Assembly (NCBI RefSeq): GCF_900102535.1
Contig: NZ_FNBP01000006.1
Span: forward strand, 1 to 64,000
DNA length: 64,000 nt
Direction: 5' to 3'
Source: Sulfitobacter delicatus
Lineage (GTDB): Bacteria > Pseudomonadota > Alphaproteobacteria > Rhodobacterales > Rhodobacteraceae
Position 1 is the first letter of the stretch; each line of letters begins with the position of its first letter. A model generated the notes under the pieces. The model had not been told where the DNA came from, searched no databases, and saw only the letters and a program-made list of their open reading frames with translations. Positions 18,137 to 28,334 of this stretch are shown one piece after another. A program made the position numbers and the translations under genes.

Positions 18137-18161
18137 GGAACCGGCACGTCGCGTCTTGGTT
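18137..18161 (+). promoter_or_regulatory. Candidate stress-sigma promoter of the catalase gene
   Basis: GGAAC (18137-18141), a 16-base spacer, then GGTT (18158-18161), 92 bases before the start codon. The surrounding CCGGGGAACCGGC is nearly identical to the sequence around the corresponding box of the SDR gene (41115-41125, CCGGGGAACTGGC). Confidence 0.45.
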
Positions 18162-18253
18162 GAATTTACATAGGCTGCGCGCGGGACCGACGCGCGTCTT
18201 TTTCAGAATGATGATCCGACGTCCGACCGGACGCGCAACAGGGAGTGTACCTC

Positions 18254-20320
18254 ATGACAGATGAAACCCGTGGCAAAGGCGGCGAACCCCGGCAGCAAAC
18301 CACTGACCGCGACCGCACGATGACGACCGCTCAGGGCGGGCCGATCTCGGACGATCAAAACTCACTTACCGCAGGGCCTCGCGGCCCGGTCCTGATGGAA
18401 GACCATGTTTTCCGCGAGAAGATGTTTCATTTCGACCATGAGCGCATCCCCGAGCGCGTCGTCCACGCCCGCGGCTACGGCGTGCATGGGCATTTCGAGT
18501 TGAAGGAAGCGATCCCCGAGCTCTCCGCGGCAGATATTTTCCAACGGGTCGGAGAAAAGACCCCGACCTTCACCCGCTTCTCGACCGTGGCGGGCAACAA
18601 AGGTTCCTTCGATCTGGCACGCGACGTGCGCGGCTTTGCCACCAAGTTCTACACCAAGGAAGGCAACTGGGATCTCGTTGGCAACAACATCCCCGTCTTC
18701 TTTATCCAAGACGCAATGAAATTCCCCGATCTCGTCCACTCCGTCAAAGCAGCACCCGACCGCGGCTTCCCGCAGGCCCAATCGGCGCATGACAACTTCT
18801 GGGACTTCATTTCCCTCTCGCCTGAAGCCATTCACATGACGCTGTGGCAGATGTCCGACCGCGCGATCCCGCGCTCTTTCCGCTTTATGGAGGGTTTCGG
18901 CGTCCATACCTTCCGCCTAGTCAATGCCGAGGGTAAATCGCATTACGTGAAGTTCCACTGGAAGCCCAAGCAGGGCCTGCAATCAGTGGTCTGGAACGAA
19001 GCGCTCAAGATCAACGGTGCGGACCCCGACTTCCACCGCCGCGACATGTGGGATGCCATCGACGCGGGTGACTTCCCCCAGTGGGACTTGGGCATTCAGG
19101 TGTTCGACGACGAATTTGCCGATAACTTCGAGTTCGACATCCTCGACGCCACCAAGCTTATCCCCGAAGAGCAGGTGCCTGTCCGCATCATCGGCACGCT
19201 GACGCTGGATGCAAATGTCGACAACTTCTTCGCGGAAACCGAGCAAGTCGCCTTTTGCACCCAAAACATCGTGCGCGGGATCGATCATACCAATGACCCG
19301 CTTTTGCAGGGGCGGAACTTCTCTTACCTCGACACGCAGCTCAAGCGCCTCGGCGGGCCGAACTTTACCCATATCCCGATCAACGCGCCGAAGTGCCCCT
19401 TCCACAACTTCCAGCAAGACGGCCATATGGCGATGCACAACCCTAAAGGTCGGGTGAACTATGAGCCGAACAGCTGGGGCGAAGACGGCAACCCGCGTGA
19501 AAACCCAGAGATAGGCTTCAAAAGTTACCCCGAAGAAGTCAGCGGGACGAAGCAACGTGTGCGCTCGGAAACCTTTGCCGACCACTATAGCCAAGCGCGC
19601 CAGTTCTACATCAGCCAGACCAAGATTGAGCAGCAGCATATCGCGGCAGGCTACACCTTTGAGCTGTCGAAATGTCAGGAAGAGCCCATTCGCCTGCGGG
19701 TTCTCAGCCATCTGATGAACGTACATGACGACTTGGCGAAACAGGTGGCCGAGGGCCTTGGCGTCACCCAGATGCCCGAGCCTGCCACCCCTGCCCGCGA
19801 GCCGATCACCGATCTGCCGCCGTCAGATGCGCTCAGCATTCTCAAGAACGGGCCCGACAGTTTTGCCGGACGCAAACTTGGTCTCTATCTGACAGACGGC
19901 GCCGAGGCCGCCGTGGTCGAGGCACTAGAGAAGGCCTTTGCCGATGAAGGTGCGATGGTGGCGATCGTGACCCCGCATATCCAAGGCGTCACCCTGTCGG
20001 ACGGCAGCACCCGCGCAGCGGACGAAAAGATCGACGGGGGGCCTTCGGTGGTCTTTGACGCGGTGGCGCTGGTTTTCTCGGACGACGCAAGCGGGAAGAT
20101 TGCCAAGAACAAACCCTCGCAGGATTTCGTCTCTGACGCCTATGCACATAACAAGTTTATTGCGTGGACCAAGGCAGCTGAGCCGTTGCTGAAAGCTGCC
20201 GGCGCTGACGATATGGATGGCGGCATGATGGAGGTCTCACCAGACAATGCGACCGATTTCGCCAAAACCTGTCGCAAGCTGCGCTTCTGGGAGCGGGAAG
20301 AAAAGCTGAACTGGGAATAA
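18254..20320 (+). CDS. katE: Large-subunit monofunctional catalase (HPII type)
   Basis: 688 aa, the length of clade 2 catalases with a C-terminal flavodoxin/DJ-1-like domain. It decomposes hydrogen peroxide. The catalytic His is H71 (in [11 protein letters not shown]). The proximal haem ligand is Y358 in RNFSYLDTQ. The conserved [14 protein letters not shown] lies about 35 residues later. The extra domain spans about residues 530-685 and starts [15 protein letters not shown]. The ATG at 18254 is chosen for its AGGGAG eight bases upstream; a GTG at 18245 is in frame. It is monocistronic, with a strong terminator downstream and a stress-type promoter candidate upstream. Confidence 0.95.
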   Translation: MTDETRGKGGEPRQQTTDRDRTMTTAQGGPISDDQNSLTAGPRGPVLMEDHVFREKMFHFDHERIPERVVHARGYGVHGHFELKEAIPELSAADIFQRVGEKTPTFTRFSTVAGNKGSFDLARDVRGFATKFYTKEGNWDLVGNNIPVFFIQDAMKFPDLVHSVKAAPDRGFPQAQSAHDNFWDFISLSPEAIHMTLWQMSDRAIPRSFRFMEGFGVHTFRLVNAEGKSHYVKFHWKPKQGLQSVVWNEALKINGADPDFHRRDMWDAIDAGDFPQWDLGIQVFDDEFADNFEFDILDATKLIPEEQVPVRIIGTLTLDANVDNFFAETEQVAFCTQNIVRGIDHTNDPLLQGRNFSYLDTQLKRLGGPNFTHIPINAPKCPFHNFQQDGHMAMHNPKGRVNYEPNSWGEDGNPRENPEIGFKSYPEEVSGTKQRVRSETFADHYSQARQFYISQTKIEQQHIAAGYTFELSKCQEEPIRLRVLSHLMNVHDDLAKQVAEGLGVTQMPEPATPAREPITDLPPSDALSILKNGPDSFAGRKLGLYLTDGAEAAVVEALEKAFADEGAMVAIVTPHIQGVTLSDGSTRAADEKIDGGPSVVFDAVALVFSDDASGKIAKNKPSQDFVSDAYAHNKFIAWTKAAEPLLKAAGADDMDGGMMEVSPDNATDFAKTCRKLRFWEREEKLNWE

Positions 20321-20327
20321 AGACTGG

Positions 20328-20358
20328 AGGGCCGGAGCAAGACGCTTCGGCCCTTTTT
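20328..20358 (+). terminator. Intrinsic terminator of katE (works in both directions by sequence)
   Basis: AGGGCCGGAGC (20328-20338) pairs with GCTTCGGCCCT (20344-20354) around an AAGAC loop, one G-U pair, followed by five T. It ends one base before the stop of the convergent IclR gene. Confidence 0.85.
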
Positions 20359-21135
20359 CTACCGTCTGTGCACCTGCGAGGACGGTGAAATAGCATTGGC
20401 CGTGTCCTGCAACCGCGGCAAGATTTCAGCCTCGATGCGCTCTCGCGTCCAGGTATGAGCCGAGACCGAACATTGCACCGCTGCAAAGGCACGTCCGTCC
20501 GGACCAGTGATCGGACAGGCGACACCGATCTCGGACAGGATCATCTGATCACTGGAGATCGCATAGCCCTGCTCTACCGCTTCCCCAATGCTTTGACGGA
20601 TCGTTCCCCGGTCCATCGTTGTCCGTGCAGTAAAGGGCTTTAGCGGCCAAGTCTCTATCGCCTCTTCACGGTCTTCAGGCGAGAAGGTCGAGATGATCGC
20701 CCGCCCTGCGGAGGTCGACAGCGCAGGCAAGCGCCGCCCAATGACGGTCGCGGCGAAATAGGTGCGTTGGCAGGGCAGACGGCTGACGTAGATGATATGA
20801 TCTGTCGACAACTCGGCAAGGTTCACCGTCTCGCCGATCTCTTGGCTGAGATCGATTAGCTTGGGAATCGCCTGCCCGACCAGTTGATCCGACCAGTAAT
20901 AGGCATACGCCAATTCGAGCCATGCGTGGGACGGGCGAAACCGCCGTGTGGCCGGATCTTTGTCGAGCATCCCTTCGATATGAAGCGTGTTTGCGAGCCT
21001 CTGAACCGCGCTTTTGTCCAGCCCACTGCGCGCGGCAAGCTCTACCAAGGACAGTTCCGTATGCGATTCATCAAAGGCGCGCAGCAGCCGCAACCCTTTG
21101 GCAAGTGACCCAACGTAAAGAGTGTTTTGCTTCAT
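20359..21135 (-). CDS. IclR-family transcriptional regulator
   Basis: 258 aa. An N-terminal winged helix-turn-helix (SLVELAARSGLDKSAVQRLANTL, about residues 28-50) is followed by the IclR effector-binding domain (from about residue 80, with the YVSRLPCQRTYF and LPALSTSAGRAI segments). The ATG at 21135 is preferred to a TTG at 21141. It is divergent from the peptide-importer/gamma-glutamyltransferase operon across a 169-base AT-rich gap that contains two inverted repeats, and probably regulates that operon in response to a metabolite of the imported compound. Confidence 0.9.
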   Translation of the reverse strand: MKQNTLYVGSLAKGLRLLRAFDESHTELSLVELAARSGLDKSAVQRLANTLHIEGMLDKDPATRRFRPSHAWLELAYAYYWSDQLVGQAIPKLIDLSQEIGETVNLAELSTDHIIYVSRLPCQRTYFAATVIGRRLPALSTSAGRAIISTFSPEDREEAIETWPLKPFTARTTMDRGTIRQSIGEAVEQGYAISSDQMILSEIGVACPITGPDGRAFAAVQCSVSAHTWTRERIEAEILPRLQDTANAISPSSQVHRR

Positions 21136-21212
21136 TTCCAATCACTTGCCTTAAAAATCCAGAGGTTTCGCCAAGCGGGCCTTGACGACTTGTAATCAGT
21201 TTGCGTTTACTA

Positions 21213-21248
21213 ATCGTATAGCGATATTGAGTATTACTATATGATACT
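21213..21248. promoter_or_regulatory. Candidate IclR operator region
   Basis: Two inverted repeats in the AT-rich divergent gap: ATCG-TATAG-CGAT (21213-21225) and AGTAT-N9-ATACT (21230-21248). They lie between the regulator and the operon it faces, where an IclR protein would be expected to bind. Confidence 0.4.
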
Positions 21249-21304
21249 TCGCTGCAAGCCAAAAATGCTACGGAAGCAAATTCGTAAACCACAGGGAGTT
21301 GACC

Positions 21305-22822
21305 ATGAAATCCACGGTCCTGAAATCAACCATCACCGGGCTCGTCCTCGCTGCCGCGACGGGCGCTGCTTGGGCGGACAAGGCTGACGACACGCTGCGC
21401 GTCGCCTTTACCAAAGAGCTTGAGAACGTCGACAGCTACTTCAACTCCTCCCGCGAAGGCGTGGTGCTGCAGCGCGCCGTTTGGGACGGTCTGATCTACC
21501 GCGATCCCGTGACCAACGAATACAAAGGCAATCTCGCGACCGAGTGGAACTGGATTGACGACACCACCATTGAACTGAAACTGCGCGAAGGCGTGAAGTT
21601 CCATGACGGGTCTGACTTCACCGCAGATGACGTCGTCTTTACCGTCAACTATGTGGCGGATGAGGCCAACGGCGTGAAGACGCAGCGCAATGTAAACTGG
21701 ATGAAATCGGCTGAGAAAGTCGACGATTACACCGTCCGCATCATGCTGAAAGAGAAATTCCCGGCAGCGATCGAATTCCTTTCCGGTCCTGTGTCGATGT
21801 ACCCCAGCGATTACTACGAGGAAGCTGGCCCCGAGGGCATGGGCCTGAAACCCGTTGGCACCGGCCCCTATAAGGTCACTGAAGTCGTTCCCGGCCAGCA
21901 CTTCAAGCTTGAAGCCTACGAAGGCTACCACGACAGCCCCAAGGGCAAGCCGAGCATCAAGAACGTCGACATCCGTACCATTCCGGATGTGAACACGCAG
22001 ATGGCGGAACTGTTCAGCGGATCGCTTGATGTGATCTGGCAGGTGCCGTCGGATCAGGCTGAAAAACTGGCCGAGCGTGACGAGTTCCAGGTTTCCAACG
22101 AATCCACCATGCGGGTTGGCTATCTCGCGATGGACGCAGCGGGCCGGTCCGAGGACAGCCCCTTCACCGACGTCCGCGTCCGTAAGGCGGTAAACCACGC
22201 GATCAACCGTCAAGAACTGGTCGACGCGCTGCTGAAGGGCAAATCCAAGGTCGTCTACACCCCCTGCTTCCCCAGCCAGTTTGGCTGCGACGAAGAAGCG
22301 GCTGTAGAATATGAGTACGATCCCGAGAAGGCCAAAGCGCTGCTCGCCGAAGCAGGCTACGAAGACGGGCTTTCCGTTGACTTCTACGCCTACCGCGACC
22401 GTGAGTATGCCGAGGCGATCACCAGCTACCTGAACGCAGTTGGCATCGATACCAACTTCAAGATGTTGCAGTACTCCGCCTTGCGCGAGCTGAACATGAA
22501 GGGCGAAACACCGATCTCCTTCCAGACTTGGGGCAGCTATTCGATCAACGACGCCTCTGCGATGGTTAGCCAGTTCTTCAAGCATGGCTCGCTGGACTAT
22601 GCGATGGACGACGAGACGCTTGAGTATCTCAACGTCGCCGACAGCTCGACCGATCCGGAAGTGCGTAAAGAGAACTACTCCAAGGCGATCGAACGGATCA
22701 CCGAAGAAGCCTATTGGGCCCCGATGTTCTCCTACAACACCAACTACGTCATGACCAACGAGGTAGAATACACCCCAACGGCGGACGAAGTGCTGCGCTT
22801 TACCACGGCCAGCTGGAAGTAA
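21305..22822 (+). CDS. ABC importer solute-binding protein, family 5
   Basis: 505 aa with a Sec signal peptide (residues 1-24, cleaved after the AWA motif). The mature part has family 5 features: YFNSSREGVVLQRAVWDGLI, LREGVKFHDGSDFTADDVVF and PVGTGPYKV. It binds a peptide-like solute in the periplasm. The ATG at 21305 follows AGGGAG by six bases. It is the first gene of an operon with DppBCDF-like genes, gamma-glutamyltransferase and an M20 peptidase, so a gamma-glutamyl peptide such as glutathione is a reasonable candidate ligand; the sequence alone does not prove it. Confidence 0.94.
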   Translation: MKSTVLKSTITGLVLAAATGAAWADKADDTLRVAFTKELENVDSYFNSSREGVVLQRAVWDGLIYRDPVTNEYKGNLATEWNWIDDTTIELKLREGVKFHDGSDFTADDVVFTVNYVADEANGVKTQRNVNWMKSAEKVDDYTVRIMLKEKFPAAIEFLSGPVSMYPSDYYEEAGPEGMGLKPVGTGPYKVTEVVPGQHFKLEAYEGYHDSPKGKPSIKNVDIRTIPDVNTQMAELFSGSLDVIWQVPSDQAEKLAERDEFQVSNESTMRVGYLAMDAAGRSEDSPFTDVRVRKAVNHAINRQELVDALLKGKSKVVYTPCFPSQFGCDEEAAVEYEYDPEKAKALLAEAGYEDGLSVDFYAYRDREYAEAITSYLNAVGIDTNFKMLQYSALRELNMKGETPISFQTWGSYSINDASAMVSQFFKHGSLDYAMDDETLEYLNVADSSTDPEVRKENYSKAIERITEEAYWAPMFSYNTNYVMTNEVEYTPTADEVLRFTTASWK

Positions 22823-22829
22823 ACCATCT

Positions 22830-22856
22830 GCGAGGGCGCGCCTGACGCGCCCTCGC
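22830..22856 (+). other. Intercistronic stem-loop after binding-protein gene
   Basis: A perfect 11-bp stem, GCGAGGGCGCG (22830-22840) with CGCGCCCTCGC (22846-22856), loop CCTGA, starting eight bases after the stop. Only CTTTCTG follows, so it is a weak terminator at best and more likely an mRNA-stabilising or partial-attenuation element. Confidence 0.7.
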
Positions 22857-22931
22857 CTTTCTGACGTTCCTCCCCCCAAACCAATCCGCCGCCCCCCGCT
22901 TGGTGCGGCGCAGCCATAGGTGAGTGCACCC

Positions 22932-23849
22932 GTGCTTCAATTCATTCTCAAACGATTGGGACTGGCCATTCTCGTGGCCTTCACCGTGTCGTTTATCAGC
23001 TTCAGCCTACTGTTCCTCTCAGGCGACCCCGCCGCGGCGCTGGCCGGTGAAACCGCCAGTGGCGAAGACATCGAAGCGCTGCGCAGGCTCTATGGTTTCG
23101 ACCGCCCGATGTTGGTGCAATACGGCGACTGGTTGTTCTCGGCCCTACGCGGCGACTTTGGCGAAAGCTATTATTTCCGCCTGCCCGTCGCCTCGCTGAT
23201 TGCTGATCGGTTGAGCGTCACTATGACGCTCGGCGTCTGCGGGATCACCTTTGCGCTGCTGACCGCCGTGCCCCTCGGCGTGGTCGCCGCGATCCGTCCC
23301 AATTCGATCATCGACCGCATCGCCCTGTTCATCTCGGTCGCGGGCCAAGCCATGCCAAGCTTCTGGTTCGGTCTGATCCTGATCGTGGTCTTCGCCATTC
23401 AACTGGGCTGGCTGCCGCCCTCGGGCACGGACACATGGCGGCATTTCATCCTGCCGACGGTGGTGCTGGGCTATTACGCCATGCCTGCCATCATGCGCCT
23501 CACCCGTGCAGGCATGCTAGATGTGTTGAACTCCGATTACATCCGCACCGCCCGCGCCAAGGGGGCCAACGAGACCCGCGTGATGTTCCGCCATGCCCTA
23601 CGCAATGCGATCATCCCGGTGGTGAGCCTCGCCGCTGTGCAGATGGGTTTCATGCTGGGCGGCTCCATCGTGGTGGAATCGATCTTTGCCCTGCATGGCG
23701 CGGGGTATCTGGCGTGGGAGAGCATTGCGCGCAACGACCTGCCCACCGTGCAGGCGCTGATCCTGATCTTCTCGATGTTCTACATCGTTTTCACCTTTCT
23801 GGCCGACGTGCTCAACGCATGGCTCGACCCCCGCATGAGGAGCAGCTGA
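22932..23849 (+). CDS. ABC transporter permease, DppB/OppB type
   Basis: 305 aa. The N-terminal span begins LQFILKRLGLAILVAFTVSF, then the periplasmic segment LRRLYGFDRPMLVQYGDWLF, and four to five further spans. The EAA loop is RTARAKGANETRVMFRHALR. The GTG at 22932 is preferred because AGGTGA lies eight bases upstream and the protein then starts like its homologues; a GTG at 22920 is in frame and would add four residues. It is the membrane subunit of the importer. Confidence 0.92.
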   Translation: MLQFILKRLGLAILVAFTVSFISFSLLFLSGDPAAALAGETASGEDIEALRRLYGFDRPMLVQYGDWLFSALRGDFGESYYFRLPVASLIADRLSVTMTLGVCGITFALLTAVPLGVVAAIRPNSIIDRIALFISVAGQAMPSFWFGLILIVVFAIQLGWLPPSGTDTWRHFILPTVVLGYYAMPAIMRLTRAGMLDVLNSDYIRTARAKGANETRVMFRHALRNAIIPVVSLAAVQMGFMLGGSIVVESIFALHGAGYLAWESIARNDLPTVQALILIFSMFYIVFTFLADVLNAWLDPRMRSS

Positions 23850-23850
23850 C

Positions 23851-24753
23851 ATGATCACCGCCAGCACCCATGACAGCCTATTGGACGAAATCACCGGCCC
23901 AACCCCCAGCCAAATGCTGCGCAAGCGCATCTTTGGGCATCAGGGTTTTCTGATCGGCGCGATCGTCTTGATCCTGCTGACCATCGTGGCCATCCTCGCG
24001 CCGTGGATTGCGCCGCACGACCCCTATGCGCAAAGCTTGATGACCCGGATGGAGCCGCCAGTGTTCATGGGCGGCGATTGGGAGCATCCCTTGGGCACCG
24101 ACCATTTGGGCCGCGATTACCTCTCGCGCCTGATCTACGGCGCACGCATCTCGCTGCTGATCGGGGCCGTGGCGGCGCTGATCTCGGGCGTGATCGGCAC
24201 CGCCATGGGCGTGGCCGCGGGCTACTTCGGCGGCAAGGTCGACGCGGTTGTGACCTTTCTCATCAACGTGCGTCTGGCGATGCCCGTGGTGCTGGTGGCC
24301 CTCGCGGTTGTCGCGATCCTTGGTGGTTCGCTACAGGTGGTGATCGGCGTGCTGGGCCTGTTGCTTTGGGACCGCTTTGCCGTGGTCATGCGCGCCTCGA
24401 CCATGCAGGTCCGGCGGCGTGAGTATGTGGCGGCGGCGCAGGTCATCGGCGCCTCGACCCCGCGCATTCTGCTGTCCGAAATCATGCCCAACATCGCCAA
24501 CAACCTGATTGTCGTCGTGACGCTGGAAATGGCCCACGCGATCCTGCTGGAAGCGGCACTGTCCTTTCTTGGCCTCGGGGTGCAACCACCGACGCCCAGC
24601 TGGGGGCTCATGGTCTCTGAAGGCAAGAACATGATGCTGTTCGAGCCATGGCTCGTGCTGATCCCCGGCGCGGTGCTCTTTGTGCTGGTGCTGGCGATCA
24701 ACCTGATGGGCGACGGTCTGCGCGACGTCACCGCCCCCGAAAACCGGAGCTGA
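23851..24753 (+). CDS. ABC transporter permease, DppC/OppC type
   Basis: 300 aa. The cytoplasmic N-terminus (about 35 residues) is followed by a first span (GFLIGAIVLILLTIVAILA), the LGTDHLGRDYLSRLIYGAR motif, and five more spans. The coupling loop is YVAAAQVIGASTPRILLSEI. It starts one base after the preceding stop. It pairs with the upstream permease in one importer. Confidence 0.93.
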   Translation: MITASTHDSLLDEITGPTPSQMLRKRIFGHQGFLIGAIVLILLTIVAILAPWIAPHDPYAQSLMTRMEPPVFMGGDWEHPLGTDHLGRDYLSRLIYGARISLLIGAVAALISGVIGTAMGVAAGYFGGKVDAVVTFLINVRLAMPVVLVALAVVAILGGSLQVVIGVLGLLLWDRFAVVMRASTMQVRRREYVAAAQVIGASTPRILLSEIMPNIANNLIVVVTLEMAHAILLEAALSFLGLGVQPPTPSWGLMVSEGKNMMLFEPWLVLIPGAVLFVLVLAINLMGDGLRDVTAPENRS

Positions 24754-24756
24754 CCC

Positions 24757-25755
24757 ATGACAGAACCACTTTTGAGCGTCCGCAACCTGCGGCTCGACAT
24801 TCCCACGGGCAGCGGCACCCTGCAGGCGGTCCGCGGGATCGACTTTGACCTCGACCGCGGCGAGACCCTCTGCATCGTCGGCGAAAGCGGGTCGGGTAAA
24901 TCCCTGACCTCGCTGGCGCTGATGAGGTTGTTGGGCAAATCCATCAAGCGCAACGCCGACCGGATGACATTTGACGGCACCGAGCTGACCACCGCCAGCA
25001 ACAGCCAGATGCGCAAGCTGCGCGGCGCGCGCATGGCGATGATCTTCCAAGAGCCGATGACCTCGCTCAACCCCGCCTATACCATCGGCGACCAACTGGC
25101 CGAGGCGCTGCTCTTGCACCGCAAGGTCAGCCGCCAGCAAGCACGGGACCGGGCGATCGAACTGCTAGAAAAGGTCGGCATCACCGCCGCTGAGAGCCGT
25201 CTGTCCCAATATCCGCACCAACTCTCCGGCGGCCTTCGTCAACGCGTGATGATCGCCATGGCGCTGATGTGCGAGCCGGAACTGATCATCGCGGACGAGC
25301 CCACCACCGCGCTCGACGTGACCATTCAGGCGCAGATCCTGCGGCTGCTGCACGATCTGGGGCGCGAGATGAACATGGCGGTGATCCTCATCACCCATGA
25401 CCTCGGCGTCGTGGCGCGTGTGGCCGACAAGGTCGCGGTGATGTACGCGGGCGAGTTGGTCGAGACTGGCCCGGTACGCGACATCTTCAACGCGCCCTCG
25501 CACCCCTACACCCGCGGGCTGCTGCGCTGCATCCCCCTCCCCGGCAAGACCGACCGCGGCGCGAAACTGGGCACCATCCCGGGCATCGTGCCGTCGCTGG
25601 TGGGCGAGGTCGAAGGCTGCGTCTTCCGAACCCGGTGCCCGCATGCCGTCGCCGAATGTCGCGGCGACATCCCCAAACGCGAGGACGGCAGTCACGCCTT
25701 CCGCTGCATTTTCCCCGATGGCAAACGCCATTCCGAGAAGGAGCTGACCGTATGA
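24757..25755 (+). CDS. ABC transporter ATP-binding protein, DppD type
   Basis: 332 aa, full family length. Walker A is GESGSGKS (about residue 46), the signature LSGGLRQR, Walker [13 protein letters not shown], the switch histidine in LITHDLG. The C-terminal oligopeptide-transporter domain has the cysteine motif VFRTRCPHAVAEC, a hallmark of DppD proteins that can carry an iron-sulfur cluster. It starts three bases after the permease stop and its stop overlaps the next ATG. Confidence 0.94.
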   Translation: MTEPLLSVRNLRLDIPTGSGTLQAVRGIDFDLDRGETLCIVGESGSGKSLTSLALMRLLGKSIKRNADRMTFDGTELTTASNSQMRKLRGARMAMIFQEPMTSLNPAYTIGDQLAEALLLHRKVSRQQARDRAIELLEKVGITAAESRLSQYPHQLSGGLRQRVMIAMALMCEPELIIADEPTTALDVTIQAQILRLLHDLGREMNMAVILITHDLGVVARVADKVAVMYAGELVETGPVRDIFNAPSHPYTRGLLRCIPLPGKTDRGAKLGTIPGIVPSLVGEVEGCVFRTRCPHAVAECRGDIPKREDGSHAFRCIFPDGKRHSEKELTV

Positions 25756-26747
25756 AGGACAGCGTGAACACCCCCCCGGTGCTGGAGCTTTCCGGCGTCA
25801 GCAAAACCTATCGGGTGAAACAGGGGCTTTTTGGCAAGGTCAAACCGCTCACGGCCGTGAACGACGTCTCGCTGCAACTTGGCCGGGGCGAGGTGCTGGG
25901 GCTGGTTGGTGAGTCTGGCTGCGGCAAGTCCACCCTCGCCAAAATCCTGCTCGGACTGGAACAGCCCACCGCCGGGCACGTCAAGATCGACGGAGAGGAG
26001 ATCACCCAACAGGGCCGTCTGGCGCTGGCACGCCGCATCCAGCCGATCTTTCAAGACCCTTATTCCTCGCTCAACCCGCGCAAGAGCATCTATGACGTGA
26101 TCTCCCTGCCGCTGCGGGTGCATGGCATCGGCGACGAGGAGAGCCGCAAGAAAAAGGTCAAAGAAATCCTCGACGTCGTCGGCCTGCCGCAACGGGTGAT
26201 GAACACCTACCCCAGCCAGATGTCCGGCGGTCAACGCCAGCGCGTCGCCATTGCGCGGGCGTTGATCATGAAGCCCGAGGTGGTGATTTGCGACGAGCCG
26301 ACCTCGGCGCTGGATGTCTCGGTGCAAAGCCAGATCCTCAACCTGCTGGGCGAGCTGCGCGAAGAGTTCGGCCTCACCTATCTCTTCATCAGCCATGACC
26401 TCGCGGTGGTCGAACACCTCGCGACCCGCGTGGCGGTGATGTATCTTGGCGAGATCGTCGAGCAGAACACCGTCGCGGGCCTCTTCGACGCGCCGCGCCA
26501 TCCCTATACCCAAGCGCTGCTGAAATCCGTGTTGACGCCCGAGCCGGGCTTGGGGGTGCCGGACACGCAGCTTGGCATGGCCTACCCCAACCCGATCGCA
26601 CCGCCGCCCGGCTGCCATTTCCACCCGCGCTGCCCGCGCGCCACGGACCTGTGCAAACAAAAGGCCCCGCGTCACATTCCGATCCCGCAGGGGCATGTTG
26701 CCTGCCACCTGCACGATCCGGAAACCCCTATGTACGAGCAAGAGTAA
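25752..26747 (+). CDS. ABC transporter ATP-binding protein, DppF type
   Basis: 331 aa. Walker A is GESGCGKS, the signature MSGGQRQR (L to M at the first position), Walker B VVICDEPTSALD, the switch histidine in FISHDLA. The C-terminal cysteine motif is HPRCPRATDLC. The reading frame is open upstream, but the ATGA overlap at 25752 and the conserved start define the gene. It is the second ATPase of the putative gamma-glutamyl-compound importer. Confidence 0.94.
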   Translation: MKDSVNTPPVLELSGVSKTYRVKQGLFGKVKPLTAVNDVSLQLGRGEVLGLVGESGCGKSTLAKILLGLEQPTAGHVKIDGEEITQQGRLALARRIQPIFQDPYSSLNPRKSIYDVISLPLRVHGIGDEESRKKKVKEILDVVGLPQRVMNTYPSQMSGGQRQRVAIARALIMKPEVVICDEPTSALDVSVQSQILNLLGELREEFGLTYLFISHDLAVVEHLATRVAVMYLGEIVEQNTVAGLFDAPRHPYTQALLKSVLTPEPGLGVPDTQLGMAYPNPIAPPPGCHFHPRCPRATDLCKQKAPRHIPIPQGHVACHLHDPETPMYEQE

Positions 26748-26751
26748 CCTC

Positions 26752-28332
26752 ATGTCGCAAAACCTGTCGCACAGCACGCAGACCCGCAAAGTTGTTATTG
26801 AAACCGAGCATGGCGTCGTCGCAGCCCAACACCGTCTGGCGGCTCTCGCGGGGGCCGAAGTGCTGGCGGCAGGCGGCGACGCAGTCGATGCCGCCGTCGC
26901 CACCTCCTTCGTCATCGGGGTGCTCGAGCCGTGGATGAGCGGCCCGGCAGGTGGCGGGGCGATGATGCTCTGGCGCGCCGAGGAGGGCCAAGCCCATGCG
27001 TTGAATCACGGCATGCGCAGCCCCTGTGCGCTTGATCCGGCGGACTATCCGCTGAGCGGGCGCGGCAAGGCGGGCGATCTTTTCCCGTGGGAGCATGTCG
27101 AAGGCGACCGCAACGTGCAGGGTGCCTCGGCCATTGCCGTACCGGGGGTCGTGGACGGGCTAGGCCAAGCCCACGACCGCTTCGGCAAAATGCCTTGGGG
27201 CGAGTTGCTGTCCCCCGCGATTGACCATGCCCGCGAAGGGCTGACGGTGGATTGGTACGCCGCGCTTGTTATCGCCTCCTGCACCCGCGCACTGGCCAAT
27301 GACGCCGACGCCGCTGCACTCTTCCTTGAAGACGGGCAATGGCCTACGATCAGCGGCTGGACCGCACTGGCCGAAAAACGGCTCGACCAATCGCGCATGG
27401 CCGACAGCCTTGACCAGATCGCCCGGCACGGGGCACGCACCCTTTATGACGGTGACCTCGGTGCCGCCATGGCGAAAGACGTGCAGGACAAGGGTGGCTC
27501 TCTCTCGCAAAGCGACCTCAACGCCTACCGCGCCGAATTTCACGCCCCGCTCGACTTCGCCTACCGCGACGCGCGCTTTCATGTCGTGCCCGGCCTCACC
27601 GCCGGGCCAACCTTCCGCGACACCTTCGCGTCTCTGGAAACCGAAGACCTCGGCAGTACCCCCGGCCCCGACAGTTATGCCGCCATGGCCGCCGCGCTCA
27701 AAGGCGCCTATGTCCGCCGCCTCGACTCAATGGGCGACAGCGGCGAAAGCCCCGATGCGCCGAGCTGCACCACGCATTTTTCGGTCGTCGACGGCCAGGG
27801 CAATATGGTCGCACAGACCCAAACGCTGCTGTCGATCTTCGGCTCCCGCGTGGTGTCCCCCTCTACCGGGTTCCTGATGAACAACGGCATCATGTGGTTC
27901 GACCCGGTGCAAGGCCGCCCGAACTCGCTCGGGCCGAACAAGCGCTGTCTGATGAACGTCTGCCCGGTGATCGGCGAGCAGGGCGACAAGCGGTTCGCGT
28001 TCGGAGCCTCCGGCGGGCGCAAAATCCTCGGCGCAGTGGCGCAGTTGTCCTCCTTCGTCACCGATTTCGACATGTCGCTGGAGGACAGTTTCCACGCCCC
28101 GCGTATCGACGCCTCAGACGCCAACCAGTTGATCGCCGACGAAGACTTGCCCCGCGCCGTGCTCGACCGCCTGCGCGAGGACAACGACGTCGCCGAAACC
28201 AAACGCACGATCTTCCCCTACGCCTTCGCCTGCCCGGCGGGTGTGATGCGCGATGCGGGGCGCAATTCCGGCTGCACCGAGATCATGTCGCCTTGGGGCG
28301 ACGCCGTTTCCGAAGATATGACAAAGGATTAA
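26752..28332 (+). CDS. ggt: Gamma-glutamyltransferase family protein, no signal peptide
   Basis: 526 aa Ntn-hydrolase precursor. Autocleavage would expose Thr340 in [13 protein letters not shown] as the nucleophile, leaving a small subunit of about 187 residues. The large subunit has the family's [13 protein letters not shown] helix and the substrate-binding Arg region (GMRSP, R89). The small-subunit glycine loop is FGASGGRKI. The family hydrolyses or transfers gamma-glutamyl groups, for example from glutathione. Unlike most bacterial GGTs it has no signal peptide, so it should be cytoplasmic and act on imported substrate. It starts four bases after the ATPase stop. Some family members act on other gamma-glutamyl or acyl substrates. 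Confidence 0.88.
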   Translation: MSQNLSHSTQTRKVVIETEHGVVAAQHRLAALAGAEVLAAGGDAVDAAVATSFVIGVLEPWMSGPAGGGAMMLWRAEEGQAHALNHGMRSPCALDPADYPLSGRGKAGDLFPWEHVEGDRNVQGASAIAVPGVVDGLGQAHDRFGKMPWGELLSPAIDHAREGLTVDWYAALVIASCTRALANDADAAALFLEDGQWPTISGWTALAEKRLDQSRMADSLDQIARHGARTLYDGDLGAAMAKDVQDKGGSLSQSDLNAYRAEFHAPLDFAYRDARFHVVPGLTAGPTFRDTFASLETEDLGSTPGPDSYAAMAAALKGAYVRRLDSMGDSGESPDAPSCTTHFSVVDGQGNMVAQTQTLLSIFGSRVVSPSTGFLMNNGIMWFDPVQGRPNSLGPNKRCLMNVCPVIGEQGDKRFAFGASGGRKILGAVAQLSSFVTDFDMSLEDSFHAPRIDASDANQLIADEDLPRAVLDRLREDNDVAETKRTIFPYAFACPAGVMRDAGRNSGCTEIMSPWGDAVSEDMTKD

Positions 28333-28334
28333 GC

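Noticed and set aside
21326..22879. Long minus-strand reading frame (517 codons) opposite the second binding-protein gene
   Set aside because: Same reasoning: real features are on the plus strand, and it would run through the intercistronic hairpin.
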